A stretch of DNA of 64,000 bases from Paramacrobiotus metropolitanus (GCF_019649055.1 NW_026570378.1:62001-126000), one strand, 5' to 3'; shown: positions 1 through 12,285, counted from the stretch's first letter. Notes: a model not told the origin generated them from the sequence alone. Translations and numbers: made by a program.

Positions 1-485
1 TCGAAACGGCCGCGCGTGAATATTTAAGTGAACATAACGCGGGAATTTGATTGCCATCCGGTGCACGCCTGAAAGTCAAACAACGGACGCTTTTGAGGTA
101 CATAGATTAACTTCGTTTTCTGTGAAAATCGGTATTGCATTAAATAAATAATTACCAGCACTATTACTGCAAACGCTTTGCAACTTAAGTACCCTGTATC
201 GGACGACGATCGGCAACGTTAATAGAACAGGCTGCTTATCTTGAGCAACCTTTCGTTTCCTTGTGGACATGTACGTACTACGTAGTATTGTATGTTCGAG
301 GTTACTTTATTTATGTGCGAATACAAAAACAATCTAACAACTACAAAAGAAACATTACATTGTAAATTTAACAAGCAGCGGAAACATGCGGCCGAATTAC
401 AGAGAACGTTTGATCTAAATTAGCCGAGGCTGGTGCCGTTCCCAGGATGGATGCCGCGTTTCCACGTTGGATTTCGATGCTGAAC
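1..485. other. Non-coding stretch at the window start
   Basis: I see no supportable gene here. About 45 bp at 224-269 (an aacaggctgc core and a cctttcgtttccttgtggac core) recurs in diverged form at 18036-18085, which suggests a dispersed repeat. Confidence 0.4.
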
Positions 486-656
486 CTATTCCGTTGCACG
501 CATCTCGCTTGTTTCCTGACGAATCATCTTACTCACTTCACCGATTAGCTGAGAGGCTCCCGGACCGAGTGGTCCCAATGCCTCAACGCCTACCGCACGG
601 AATAGATAGTCCTGCGTGATGTTCTGGTACTTCCCGATTTTCTCCCGTTCGGCTTA
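486..656 (-). pseudogene. Retroelement-like peptide remnant
   Basis: On the minus strand an open stretch of about 55 codons runs between an in-frame TAA at 656-654 and a TAG at 488-486. It contains KYQNITQDYLFRAVGVEAL and ends in a polar helix-like tail. The motif Y-L-F-x-x-V-x-V-E-x-L-G-P resembles a conserved short peptide widely seen next to reverse-transcriptase elements and in their derivatives in invertebrate genomes. There is no start codon, no RT catalytic core and no flanking repeat, so I read it as a fragment left by a retroelement. The family assignment comes from motif memory only. Confidence 0.45.
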
Positions 657-1205
657 GGCCACGCAATGGCACGCATGACGTAAGTACAGCATATGGTGTA
701 CTGAGATTTATTGGTATGGCAGCCATTTCAGTTGTGTTATGAAGTTCAAATTCAAAGTGTCCACCGTACTACTGTGATGGGCATGCGCCCATGTAGCAGC
801 AGTTACGTATAGCCAATACGGCATGCGATTGTTGGAGGCGAATGTTAATCATTGTGATGTATCTGTACTTCCGATTACTGTACTAGTACTTACGAGAGAT
901 ATCACTCAATATCAGCATTGAATGACAGGGTTCTCTGGCTTCTCTCCCCTCTCTGGATGTTGAGTGTTGACTAATAAAAATATTTATGGCTGTTCATTGT
1001 ATATTATAGACAATGTGTATGGTATTGGTTGTTTGATCCCTAATCTACGGTTTTTTGGCATCGATGGAATGTATTCTATTTCTTAACTTTGCCATTACAG
1101 TACAGTACTGTACTGAACACTGCAGAGCGAAGACCAGCGGTGCCGTCAAAGTCCGTTTTTCATTTCTTCCTCCGTTAATTTTCATTGCGTTGCACTGTTT
1201 CAACC
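657..1205. other. Upstream region of the F-box gene
   Basis: No gene is seen. A perfect 18-bp palindrome, cagtacagtactgtactg at 1098-1115, lies about 90 bp before the F-box start codon. It could be a regulatory site or chance sequence, and nothing else supports a function. Confidence 0.3.
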
Positions 1206-3141
1206 ATGTACGGCGGCATCCACCAAGCTAACGGTGTTGATGTTGTGGACGCCGACGGCCTGATCCGTTACGGACGCGTGGTGGATCTAGCTGACAACGG
1301 ATTCTTCGTGGATTTCCGATGTCCCACGGGAAGACGCCGATTTTTCCCTTTCGATAGCAATGTCTTCCTGACGAGGAGATCTCGTCATCTGGTTGGATTC
1401 GGTATGGGAGAAGTGTATGCTCAGCGCCGATCGATGATTCCTGTGGAGGTCTTGATGCGTGCGTCTCTTTCCAGCCCATGGAAGTGGTTTCCTGCGGAAA
1501 TGATCAATTTGGCGCGTGGCAAATGGCACGACCGGTACGATGTCGCCGTCGTGAACTGGGGCAACAACTTGGCACGTACGGATGTCGTCCCATGTGCGCA
1601 AATCCGCCAGAGAGTTCCGCAGACTTGGTGGAATGGGGTTGACAATGCACAACATCGAGTAGCACTTCGCGATGAATATGGCGGCCCGGTTGTAGGGAGA
1701 CGCGTTGGGAGGAACTCATTTATAATGCGCAGGATGACGTTAACCGGGAAACACTATTCGGTTTCGGTCGAAAAACTACAGAAGACGCTTCAGAACAGCA
1801 CCAACTGTTTTGACGAGATGGCTGAACGGGAAACCGCATTCCTGGAGACCAGGGGTGGGTTTATGTGGTATCTTGACCGTCGCGGCAACGACTATATGTT
1901 AGAAGATCCCGAGAAACCGTTTTCCTGTGAACACGATGTAAGTATGAGCCATTTTTTCCTCTAAAACTTCTGTTTATATAAAAGTTTGATGATTTTTTTT
2001 GCAGCAAGACCTGGAAGCATTCCATCGTATGGTCGGTGAATATCTTCCCTCTAATGCGAACACGTATAAGGCTTCGTCCGCGGGGTCTGCCCTGCTGGAC
2101 GACATCAAGGTGCTGTCGGTGGAATTGTGGCTGGAGGTGTTTTTCCATTTGAACACGCTGATGCAAAATAAACTGCGTGGGGTGTGCTCAACATGGGATT
2201 CCATCCTGCAATCCCCTCTGCTGACAGCTAACATTGTTACGGGATTTCCGAGCTGGGGCGATATGAACGACGGGACTATAATCTGACCGCTCCCATATTC
2301 AAATGTCTACGACCATCCACGCGCCGCATCACTGTAGTCGGTTACGCGGTAAACTTTGAACAGGTGAGTAGTTTTTACAAAATGGCGGACATGGTGCGGT
2401 ACGTTCAGGAGACCACTCCCCAAGTTCGGTTTACGGCGCTGAATGTGGTGCGACATACATTCCGGCTCAGGTGGGTGGGCTGCAACCATAGGCTGGAATG
2501 GTACAAATGTCCTTTGCATCATCCGGAGACAGCTGTGAGCGCTGCAAACGGTTTTTTCCAATGCGACAGTTCCCTGGATGAATTTATTGCCACATGCCGC
2601 CATCTTCCGTGTGATGGGATCCAGGTGAGCCAGTGCCGCTTTACACTGTCCTTCGGCACGATGCTCGGTGAATGTGTTATCGACATTCCCCGAGCGCGCC
2701 TGGCAGTGAACGCTGATCTAACCAGCACGATGTGGGAAGCGTTGGAGGCGGGGTTGCTGAGACCGAGTGAGGAGGAGCTGCGTACCCTGTTGACGTCTTT
2801 GGACCGGACTGCTGATCCATACAATAACGAAGAACCTCAGTTTCGATGGAAATACCGGACGTTGGTTTGCAAGGTGACGGACAGAGTCCGCAATGTAATT
2901 CGCGCTGTTTGTGCATTTCGAAAAGCTTTGACATTTTGGCTGATTTTTCCAGGTTCTGTGTGCGACGCAGACAGCTGATCCGCGCTCGTCGGTGCATTAT
3001 CGCGGCAAGAAATGGTGCGTCGATGGTCTGCAGGGATTGCAGATGGGGAAGTTGTCACGCATTGCGCTGCATTTCCTCATTCAGCTGGCGAAGAACATTG
3101 ATCAGTTATGTGCATTCTATCCGTACCTTTACGAGGAGTAG
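1206..3141 (+). CDS. F-box protein with Tudor/Agenet-like N-terminus, one frameshift
   Basis: Exons are 1206-1937, 2005-2873 and 2953-3141; introns are GTAAGT..GCAG (67 bp) and GTGACG..CCAG (79 bp), both phase 0. The start is the first in-frame ATG (MYGGIHQANGVDVV). Residues 1-110 contain two short beta-rich segments that resemble Tudor/Agenet modules, which is inference. Exon 2 encodes an F-box (LSVELWLEVFFHLN...LRGVCSTWDSIL), the Skp1-binding motif of SCF ubiquitin ligase adaptors. After TANIVTG the frame is lost by one base at a GGG run (2241-2243), and homologous-looking coding continues one frame over (SELGRYERRDYNLTAPIFKC) through the last exon to the TAG at 3139. The locus is therefore either a young pseudogene or carries a one-base sequence error. 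The third exon, ending in QLCAFYPYLYEE, is open and coding-like. Confidence 0.65.
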
Positions 3142-4824
3142 AATTTATGCAGGTATTGGAGGGGTTATTGTAATGAACACCTCAAGAAACGTCTGAAGAA
3201 TGGATTTCGAATGTAAATTTTGTTGTACTAATACTGATAGGGTGATCGAAAGCTCTGTTTCTACCGCTTGATTTCGGACTTACGATTACTTCTAAAGTGT
3301 TTCTCACCTAACGGTGCATGTTATAATGATGTCCCAAGTTAGGACAGATTATTGTTTGCTGGATCGCTTGTTGTTTTGCTCTGATACACCAATACTGAAA
3401 CTTCTGTTGCCAGATGAGAGTCCGATGACACGAGCTGTGAGAAGTCAAGGACACCCGGCCTGGGTTTTAGCGGGATGATGATGCTCTTATTACAACTCTT
3501 CATAATTACGTATTACACAGACGTAACGGTCGTTGTTTGCTCACCATGATGAAGAATAATACACTAAAACTGACAATAAAGCGAAATACCATAAAGTATA
3601 TCATTACAATCAGTTCTAACTTTTTTGGCGAATGACGCCATTGTGAGTGTGCCGGTAGATTATTGATTGTTCCGAAAGATCAGCTTTTGCTAGTCCTTCG
3701 GAATAATTAATAATCTTAGGAATAATCTCTTGATTAAGAACAGTAATAGCATCAACGCTAATTAGGTAAGCCAGCCGCAGCCAACAGCTCTGTTAACTGA
3801 TTGTGTAATATCGGTGCATCTCGTTTTTCTGTTGTCGGCCACCATTTTACTCCCATTGTTATTGGAATTATAATAGTTGGATTGCTCCTATGTTTTGTAT
3901 ATTAAATGTAGGTTTCTTCGTTTACCAAACAAGATGTTATCTTCCAACCAAAGCATGAAATAGTGATTTAAGCCAGTACCTTAAAGAGGTGAATACGCAG
4001 TTCCAGTTACGATGATCTTCCAGCATCGTTCAATAATTAATACCATCGACCGTTTAAACTTTAATGCATGAAATTTGTTTCATTTCATCGTTAATGCGGC
4101 ACCAGTGTCGGCACCAACGCATTGGGTTAATCAAAAGTTTTTTATCACAGCTGTGATGTGCAAAGGCAGTTTTGTAATATGCAGTTTAAAGAGAAGGCGT
4201 TGCACGTACGTACAGTACGTTACCGGGAAACGTGTGCCAGGGGGCCCTAATGCCGGTCCAGATTACTATTTCAAGCATGTTACAAATAGTACATATACAG
4301 AGTATAGTCAACGTTACGAATAGTACATACATACTCTACAAGTACTGCTAATGTTGTACATAGCCCAAACCGTAAATTTGCGGAATATCGGTTTTGGCTC
4401 ATTGTCAGTTTAATCATATTACTGTGTAAGGATAGTAAAACGGTATACCTGCACCCTGTTGGTAAAGTGACGGTCTGTCGTTAAAAATGCTGTGCCAGTT
4501 GATGGACTCAACTTTAACCGGCAGTCCATAGTTTCATAATACGATAATTGTATTTCTCCTTGCGAGTTGCCACACTTTCCTTCTTATTAACAAGATCACA
4601 ACGGTGTGATAATTAACTGAACTACAATGTCATAAATTCGAAACCGGTATCGAAGCCTGGAGCAGACAGAAAAAGCAGCTGCACGATTCAGTTTTACGGC
4701 AAATTGCGTTCAACAAGCCATACGTACACCCCGTTGAACGCAAATCGATCATAATTTTGCAGTGTGGTTGCAGTTTTCTCGACTGTTAGTAGTTATATAT
4801 ATATATTTTCGATTTGTACTAATA
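3142..4824. other. Intergenic region between F-box gene and cysteine-rich gene
   Basis: No gene is supportable. It contains the inverted repeat listed at 3657-3716. From about 4400 onward the sequence shares scattered blocks with 11810-12285 upstream of the paralogous secreted-protein gene, for example the common core tgtaaggatagt and the gtacacc..acgcaaa block before each gene. Confidence 0.4.
3657..3716. repeat. 60-nt near-perfect hairpin
   Basis: Two 28-nt arms (3657-3684 and 3689-3716) flank a TTTT loop. As RNA on the plus strand the arms would pair with three G-U wobbles and two mismatches only. It may be a solo MITE stem or a small hairpin RNA precursor; the sequence alone does not decide. 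Confidence 0.45.
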
Positions 4825-6135
4825 ATGTGGCTTTCCGTGGTTTTACTGCTTATTTGCACAGTACAGGGCGCACCATCAGTACAAAACGATACACCCACGG
4901 ATTTCAACTGTACGGCTTTAGAGGAGTTGTGTACTGAGCGTACTAGTTATTGGCTCACCGGAGATGATTTTGTTGACAATTTACCATGGCCCCTTACCGC
5001 CCACGACATCAGTCAATACAGTTCTTTAATACAAGAGTACTGCCGGTGAGTCTCCTCGTACAGGCATATTATGGTACAGTTCATCTACAGGATAAGAAGG
5101 GATGTCAGTAGCGCATTTCAATAATCCCTGTACTTGCTGCCTTCAGCCGGCTGGAGTATGACGTTGCGCAATACATATGGCTAAATCTGGTGTAAATAGG
5201 AACCATGTACATAAAGAACACCGTCCTGCTCCAGCTGCTGACTCCAGCCAGCGGCAGCAAGTACATGGATTATTAAATATTAATGCGCAACTGACATCCC
5301 CTCGTATGCACATTGTCACCATCATGCGCTTTTGGGTTTCGCTGTTTCTTTTCTCTTGAAAAGCTAATTTAATGATGGTAATTCTTATTACAATAGGCCG
5401 TAAGATTTGACTATGTATTTTTACATTTTATAACTGCAGCTGACTATTTCAGTAATGCGAAAGAATCGGGATCTTGTATGCTCGATATGACCTCGAAGTG
5501 TCGGCACATGTTATCGGACAACGATGTGATGCTCCAAACATTAAAGCAAGGTGAAACATATGCTGCTCTGGGAAAATTATGTGAATCGGTCGATGTGCTT
5601 CATTTTTTCGCTGTGCAGGATTGCGTACGCAGGATGAACATGTCAGACATAATCGATTTCGAGGCTGACGGAATCGCGAATCATTCAAGGGATGCCGAAA
5701 ACTTACAACTTTGCACGTACGTAATGCTAAGTAGGCCCATCGTGAGACCTTGATTAAGTTTTCCAAAAGATACTCCTCGTGCAATCTTAACAGCGATGTT
5801 TTTGAGTGCAACATCAAACTGAACGTACAATTCTTAACAGAATGATTGAGGCCTCAATAACCTTGTTCAAAATTTGCGAGCGACGTATAATGCAGTCCGT
5901 ACGAAAGTCAACAAACAGTATATTCTTTATTTCAACTTCAATGACCAAATAGGAATTTTATTCCCGTATTTGCAGAAACATGAAGAATGTTGCTGACAAA
6001 CTGAAAGTGAACGGCGAAGACAGAAGCAACGTAACGGAAAAGTGTGGATTGGACGCTGCACCGTTGTTGAGCACGGGATTTGAGAAGTTTTACATCGCTT
6101 ACGAATGCCCTCGACGTGTGCAAGGACAACAGTAA
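4825..6135 (+). CDS. Small cysteine-rich secreted protein, copy 1
   Basis: Exons are 4825-5045, 5453-5716 and 5976-6135. The spliced protein is about 214 aa. It starts with a signal peptide (MWLSVVLLLICTVQGAPS); an earlier in-frame non-ATG extension is rejected because the paralogue begins at the same residue. Cysteines are spaced through all three exons (for example FNCTALEELC, GSCMLDMTSKC, KLCESVDVLHFF, QDCVRR, EKCGLDAA, ECPRR), which fits a disulphide-bonded extracellular protein. Intron phases are 2 and 2, exactly as in the copy at 12286-13273. Intron 1 is about 150 bp longer than in the paralogue because it holds a foldback insertion. I do not recognise the family, and no enzyme motif is seen. 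It may be tardigrade-specific. Confidence 0.75.
5099..5300. mobile_element. Foldback MITE inside an intron
   Basis: Imperfect inverted repeats of about 60 bp (5099-5157 and 5241-5300, ends gggatgtcag and ctgacatccc) surround about 80 bp of spacer. The element sits in intron 1 of the cysteine-rich gene and is absent from the same intron of its paralogue. Confidence 0.6.
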
Positions 6136-7523
6136 ATTAGAGTAGATATTGTTAGAAAGATCGCTTATTGCATTCTGATGGACGCTACCCTTTCAGTTTC
6201 TGATTCGAATTCAGTTTTGGCCCCTATGTCCGGCCAGCGGAATCTGTCATTCTTTCCTAGTACAGTCGTATCTCATGACCTCACTTCTCGATTCCTAAAT
6301 CCGTAATTGAGATTGTTTGGTGCTTTTCCTTTCATCATGTTTGTACTCAGTTGTTTCTTCTTTCGAAGAGCTAAATAAGCAGTTCGAGTTAAAGTGCTCT
6401 AATAGCTCCGTTTTGATAGCATCGACGGTTGGACCTGTTAAGTACATCTGCATCAGTTCACCGTTAATGCGGCACCAGAGTCATAACAAAAACACATAAA
6501 ATCCCGGTGCTTTGGTTAATAATTGGTGGTGACTGATATCAGGCAACTCTGACTCTGTAGGGGAAACAGGAAGACAGAGTTAAAAGCCAATGCATTTTCT
6601 CATGCAACTGATAAAATAAAAACATTGTGGCTGCGTGCACGGGCAAACACGGGTGTTGGCTGCACGGATGACCTTTTGGTGTCCGCACGGGTGTCGGCTG
6701 CGGGTACGGAATTTCTGCACGGGCGTTAACTGCATGCACGGGTAATTTGTTTGTTTCAAATATTCTGTTTCGCGGATTTTAAACTAGGAAGTAGGAAGCG
6801 CTTCGCATTTTTTTAAAATTTAAAGTACATTTTTGTTACATAAATATTACGGAAACCTTAAGCAACTTGAAAAAAGTATTTTGAGATGGATGTTCAAGTA
6901 CAATTAATGCTCTAAATGCCACGAACATAAATCAGTCTCTCCTGCCACTGGCAAGATTGAAAAATTCTGACCCGGAAACGTGAAAAAAGTCCATTACTCG
7001 TACACAAAAGTACTGAGTTCGTAAATATACACAGACTACCTTTAATTATTCACAAAATCGGTTTCAGAGGCTCTAGCATCAAGTTGCCTTGGAATATAAT
7101 CGGCAACCAGGGTCGCAAACCGGAAATAAAATGTTCCATGCTCTGCGAGCTTTTGCTCAACTGCTCTAAATGCTGCGACATAGACACTGCAAAAGCGGTC
7201 ATGTTCCGGGCTGAACCGTCAACTGAACGGAATGCTAATCGCCAGTGTAACCTTTCATTTTTAGTGTAATGGGCCTAATGGCTATGGTAATTCGAAACGT
7301 TCCAAGAAAGTTAGTATTAGTACCGAAAATGGAGACCTACTCAGTAGGGTGGGTCTCAGATTTCAGGCGAATCTACTTACAAATTACAATATAGCAGTTT
7401 CAGTTACTGCGAAATTTTAAAAGCGAGGACCGAAAGAGAGCAGAAAAATGTCTTCGCTAGTTAATTCAAAAATCGAGAAAATCTGTCACACGGACGATTT
7501 AACAAATCCGTAGGGTTGCACAG
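6136..7523. other. Intergenic region with a degenerate GC-rich minisatellite
   Basis: No supportable gene is present. At about 6630-6750 a 30-40 bp motif built on tgcacggg and ggctgc repeats three to four times in degenerate form. An 18-bp word at about 6462 (cgttaatgcggcaccag core) also occurs near 4088. Confidence 0.4.
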
Positions 7524-7802
7524 GGCCGTCGCGAGCTTTTCGGGAGGAGGACGCTATTGTTCTCCCCGAGGGCGAATTATGGCGCCAAATGCGCCAGTCC
7601 CGATTTTTGTAAATTTTGTATAGGAATTTTCACACTTTTTCCCGGGAGGCGCCCCCTCGCGTTGGCCCTGGGGTTGCATCAGTGGATGGACCGTGGACGT
7701 CCATTGTTATTCGCCTAGCGAGTCGACCGTCCATTGCAGCAGGGACGTCGCGAGAGAAAAGGGCACTTGACCCCACCCCCACCCTCCGAGCTCGCGACGG
7801 CC
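7524..7802. mobile_element. Short TIR element (MITE-like), GC-rich ends
   Basis: A perfect 14-bp inverted repeat, ggccgtcgcgagct at 7524-7537 and its complement at 7789-7802, bounds about 280 bp. An internal copy of the end motif (gggacgtcgcgag) is at about 7742. No target duplication could be fixed with confidence. Confidence 0.5.
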
Positions 7803-8059
7803 TTCTCTTGAAGTAATTCTGCAAATTTTGTTTTTCACTTTTTCATAATAATATTTTGACTTTTGTATGCCTGAGTGCTTACGTATGCGCTGAGTGCTTA
7901 CGTTTATGAATGTTGATCAGATTCTATCTCCATGGTCTTACAATACTAACCGAAGGCGTGTGTGTACTGTGTATTTTTAGTCTTCATTTAACTTTTACTG
8001 ATTAGTAATCACCAGTCGCTCTTAATACGTCAGTAATTCAGTTTTGAAAAGAAGTGCAA

Positions 8060-10326
8060 ATGAACAGAGGCCATGTGTCCAATACAGCCATTAATGGTGA
8101 GACATTAACAGAAAGGACCTAGAAGTGCTCACGCCGTCACGCGACTGCATGACTATCGTACTTTTACGTTCCTTTCCAGCGAAAACTTGGAAGACAATGG
8201 GCCATGTCGTGAAGTTAATGTTCATTTGCTATTGTAGGCCAGAAACGGAAGCGAACCCGTTTGGAAACCCCGCCTGAAACATCAGTGACCATGGGTTTTA
8301 TGGATAAGATCGCCGCAATGGAAGACCAGTTTGTGAATAGGCTGAAGAATGTTCAGAAGCAAGTCATGGAATCGAAGAAAAGCCAAGGACTCCTCATAAC
8401 CTGTTGCGCCATGTATACCTTTGAGAAAGACATCAAAGATATCCAGAGCCTCCAGATGAATAATTACGGCTCGGGGAAATTGGAGCAGGTGCGGATGGTG
8501 GTCACGGGAGAGGAGATGCTGCCTGTGCCTGCGTGGATAGAAAGTAGAGTGGCTCTTCAAGCATACTGTAAGTAGCCTTATAGCAAGGAAGCAAAATGTA
8601 TTCGGATATTAGCATACGAGTGTCTTAATCGGAAGACTACTAGTAGTTTGTTATTCAGTAGCACATTCATACGAAATCAGAAAGTTTATAATTAACATTA
8701 TGCTGTGAAATCTTTATCAGTGGGACCGGGATTAGAGTCCTTGTCAGCAGTCCTTCGATTTATTTTATCACACTCCACCGCCGGTCGAAGCTCCGCCGTT
8801 GCATTTGTATCTGTTTATTCAAAGTTCCTACTACTCAGCGAAATGTGTAGTTTTTAAAAAATTTTTGCAGGTAGTATGATTGATAAAACGCTAGGTAGGC
8901 AACCTAAGCTTGCATAATAATGACATGCAACTACAGTGTAATGCTTTTTGTGAAGACATGCAAGCAGTTTTGTAGGTTCGGTTTTGAAACGGGCATCCAT
9001 GTAAAAATGCAGAACAGTGAGTCGATGTAGCGCGAAATTTATGTTTACTGTAAAGTTTATCTAATTTTGTGTGGTTTTTCAGTTGAGCGGAAACTGGACT
9101 CTACCCGCCGGCATTCATCAGGTGCCGCTCGTAAGCATGGTTTCGAAGTTCCGTGGCGCGCCAGCGTACAGCTGCAGAGCATCCCACCGGGTTGTTTCGT
9201 GGAGTCTGTCCAGTTATCCTTCATCAATCCGGCCTCCAACGGCAGTCCCACCATCAAAATGGACCAGTCAGCCGAAGGTGCCAGTAATTTATATCTGATC
9301 AACGACACACTGATGAACATCCGCGGCCACACTTACTCCGAGTGCTGTCAAGAGCTGGGCATCTTTCGGCGGGGATACTGCTACATCACGTTGCGCGTGC
9401 CGCTGCGACTGCTCATCCGCGAACAACTCAAACAGTTACGAATCGCTTTGCCGCATAGTGAAGTGGGTGCGGCCCTGGATGATTTTGCCGCACTGAACGG
9501 CAACGACAATGTCGCCTTGAAGTTCGGGCGTTCCAACATGAAAGTGGATCGTCAGTTCCTGGTAAGCATTACCCCCGAGACCCGCATGATATTTGGTCCG
9601 AAGATGGCGGGGCATGTGAGCACGTACGAGATGGATGTCAGTAAGGAAGCGGTGGTGGCTCTGTTGAACGTGGTAAAGGCGGCGACCGATTATCTGCCGT
9701 TGGATTTTGACCGAACCACACCGTTGTTTCTGTATGAATTGATGGCATTGGCCAGCGACTGGAACATCCCGTCAAGGAAACTGCGAACGCAGCTAGCGCT
9801 CCTGGAGCGTTTCTGTGAGCCGGGTTTCAATTTGCACTCGATCCCTGTTGACAAGCTGATGCAGTTTATCCGACGCGATTACATTGCGAATGAAGCCCAG
9901 ACTGGCGTGAAAATGGTATTACTGGGTTTCATGTTTGCGCTGCGGGATATGCTGCTGCCAGCAACGATGGTTGAGCAGTTTAAGAAGGATTTTGATCAGA
10001 TTTCTATGGATCCAACGCTGGACGATGTGTTTGAGCCAGTTGGGTCGCTGGTCAGCGTGGTGACCGACGGCGTCGTTAAGGTGGAATGCGAGTACACCAC
10101 AGTTCCCGTTATTCTTCAGGACGGTAATCAGCTTGAATTGAGAGTCCTGGAATCGGCTAACATTGAGCAAGTTAAAGCCGTACTTGGACGTCGCCTTGAG
10201 GTCCCCATTCACCAACAGATAATTGTATTTGATGGTCGGCGTTTGGCAAGCGACACACTGGTTTCGGATATTGACTTCAAGGATGGGGACATGCTGGAGA
10301 TGTACTTCGCGCAGACTGGTTGTTAG
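8060..10326 (+). CDS. BTB-like protein with C-terminal SUMO/ubiquitin-like domain, copy A
   Basis: Exons are 8060-8096, 8238-8567 and 9083-10326 (536 aa). Exon 1 was placed because an ATG..G segment before GTGAGA gives the phase needed by exon 2 and matches the paralogue at 49107-52953. A basic QKRKR stretch near residues 14-18 could be a nuclear signal. Residues about 262-357 fit a divergent BTB/POZ fold (NDNVALKFGRSNMKVDRQFL...). Residues about 462-536 fit a ubiquitin-like fold: an I-E-Q-V-K helix, then VPIHQQIIVFDGRRLAS, and DGDMLEMYFAQTGC at the end. This tail is closest to SUMO, but the terminal Gly-Gly is Gly-Cys, so ordinary conjugation is unlikely. BTB proteins commonly bridge Cul3 to substrates; that role is inference here. 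The 50 residues before FEVPWRASVQ are unassigned. Confidence 0.8.
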
Positions 10327-12285
10327 GAACTTAGGAAACACGTTCGCATGAACATTCCCTCAGGTTACTTTACCTGTTTACCATGATTGTGTTAAAGGTG
10401 TTGGTTTTCAAATTATTATGTTAATTCTGTCGGCAGGTGGTTTTATAAATGAACAATTAATAATGTCTTGCGTGAATATATTCGAAAATGCTGGCACCGT
10501 ATAATTAAATAAGTGACCTGTCTGCATTACATTAACAAAGCGGGATGATATATTGGTTGTAATATGGATATTTCTAGGGCTTGTATTGTATTGATGAAAT
10601 GCATGTAGGGAAAATATGTACTAGATAACTTAAGATCGAATTGAAAGACAGTAAGGTTGTTGAGTTTAGTATACATTTTGTTCTGTAGTCTGTGGTGAAT
10701 CGTTGTTAATGATTCCGCTTCCATGATTCGGTACGTGACTACGTTCGGATGGCTCCGCCTGAACAGATCTCCACATTCGGTGAAATCAATTGATTTACTG
10801 CAATACAAATGCCCAAAATGCCGCGAACTAGCTTAACACTGTCTTAGAAAGGAGCTTGACTGCGCTTCTCCAGTTTTTTTCCCACAAACTAAGATAAAAG
10901 GGTCCTTCCTCCTGAGTTTTGCAGCTTAAGGTCAAGTAAGCTTTTTGTTGGAGATTCGTTCTATGGCTTCGTTAACTTACGTAGCTATGCCAGACTATTA
11001 GATCAAGTTATGTCGGTCGAACAGGCGGGTAGGATGCATACTCGTAAAGTCGTGTTTACGAATCGCTGTATTTATTTATTATCCAAGTCTTCCGTTTCAC
11101 TGGATCTCAGTAGGAGTTGTCGGTCAACTTCCACGCGAGAACAAGGGAGCTGTGAAATACCACAACCAGAAAAAAAGGCGGTTTATGAGGTTTTTGTATG
11201 TAGCCCGCTTTCCGTTGGGATGTCCAAGCGTTGGCTCCGCTGTTTTATTTTACGCATTATATGCTTGGGATTCGAAGCGTACCCTAGACTGTGAGTGATC
11301 GTTTTCTTGAAAGTCCAAATTTTGCTGCTGATAATGCATACTTTTTACGGGATATCGTTATTTTAATCTTGTGTCATATGGCTTGTAGCTATTGTAAGTG
11401 TTTTATGGCTTGTAGCTATTGTAAGTGTTTTAAACCGACTTTGACATTTTTTCAATATGTACTACACACTCGCTTATTTGCAGCAGCTTTCTTAGCTTTA
11501 TTTAATACAGCAAATGTGTGCACTTTTATCCCAGAGGCCAGCCTGTACATGGGCATGTACATATGTATATATACTCGTGATATGTGGATGTTGACTAACA
11601 CATCCTGCAACTTAGGTTGTCAGTTACAAACACGTGCGCAAATCGCATCAGTTTTACACCAATCGTAAACTATTGTTAATTTATAAGAAATATCACTGAA
11701 TGCCTCTTACATTTGGAGAAACAAAAAGAATACGTCTGACAATATGAAATTTTAAAAAGTCGAAAATAGCTTAAAAAGAGGACATGCGGACCAATTGTGA
11801 ATTTTAGTCTTGCGCGGTTCTGACTACAGTGTAAGGATAGTGGACTTGTTCGCTTAAACCATAAGCATTATCTGTTTAACGAATCTTGTTTTATGTTCAG
11901 GTTAATCACTTTTCCCGTATAGAAATAAGTAATTTAAAGATGGTGCACCTGATAGGCGCTCAGCAATCACGTGCTTCGTTCTCTTGATGAACTAAACTTT
12001 ACCTGGTAGCCGATCGTTTCGCAATACGGCAGCTATTTTTCTCTTTATCGACTTCCTCACCATGAGATCCCCTTCGTCTGATAATAACTGAACTACATAA
12101 ATGAGACGCCGGTAGCGGTGGGTAGGTACAGTAGCAGTTGAAACTTGTTTCAACAAAACTCCGTTAAACTAGCTGTACACCGTTCAACGCAAAACATTCA
12201 GAATTTAGCAGTGCTGTTGTAGTGTGTCTCGGCCTTTTTTATTTTAGCTGTAAAGATAATGAGATAAGTCATCTACGGTATAATA
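10327..12285. other. Intergenic region with 27-bp tandem duplication
   Basis: No gene is supportable. A perfect 27-bp unit is duplicated head to tail at 11378-11404 and 11405-11431 (starts atggcttgtagctattg). From about 11810 the sequence resembles the region upstream of the first cysteine-rich gene. Confidence 0.45.
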
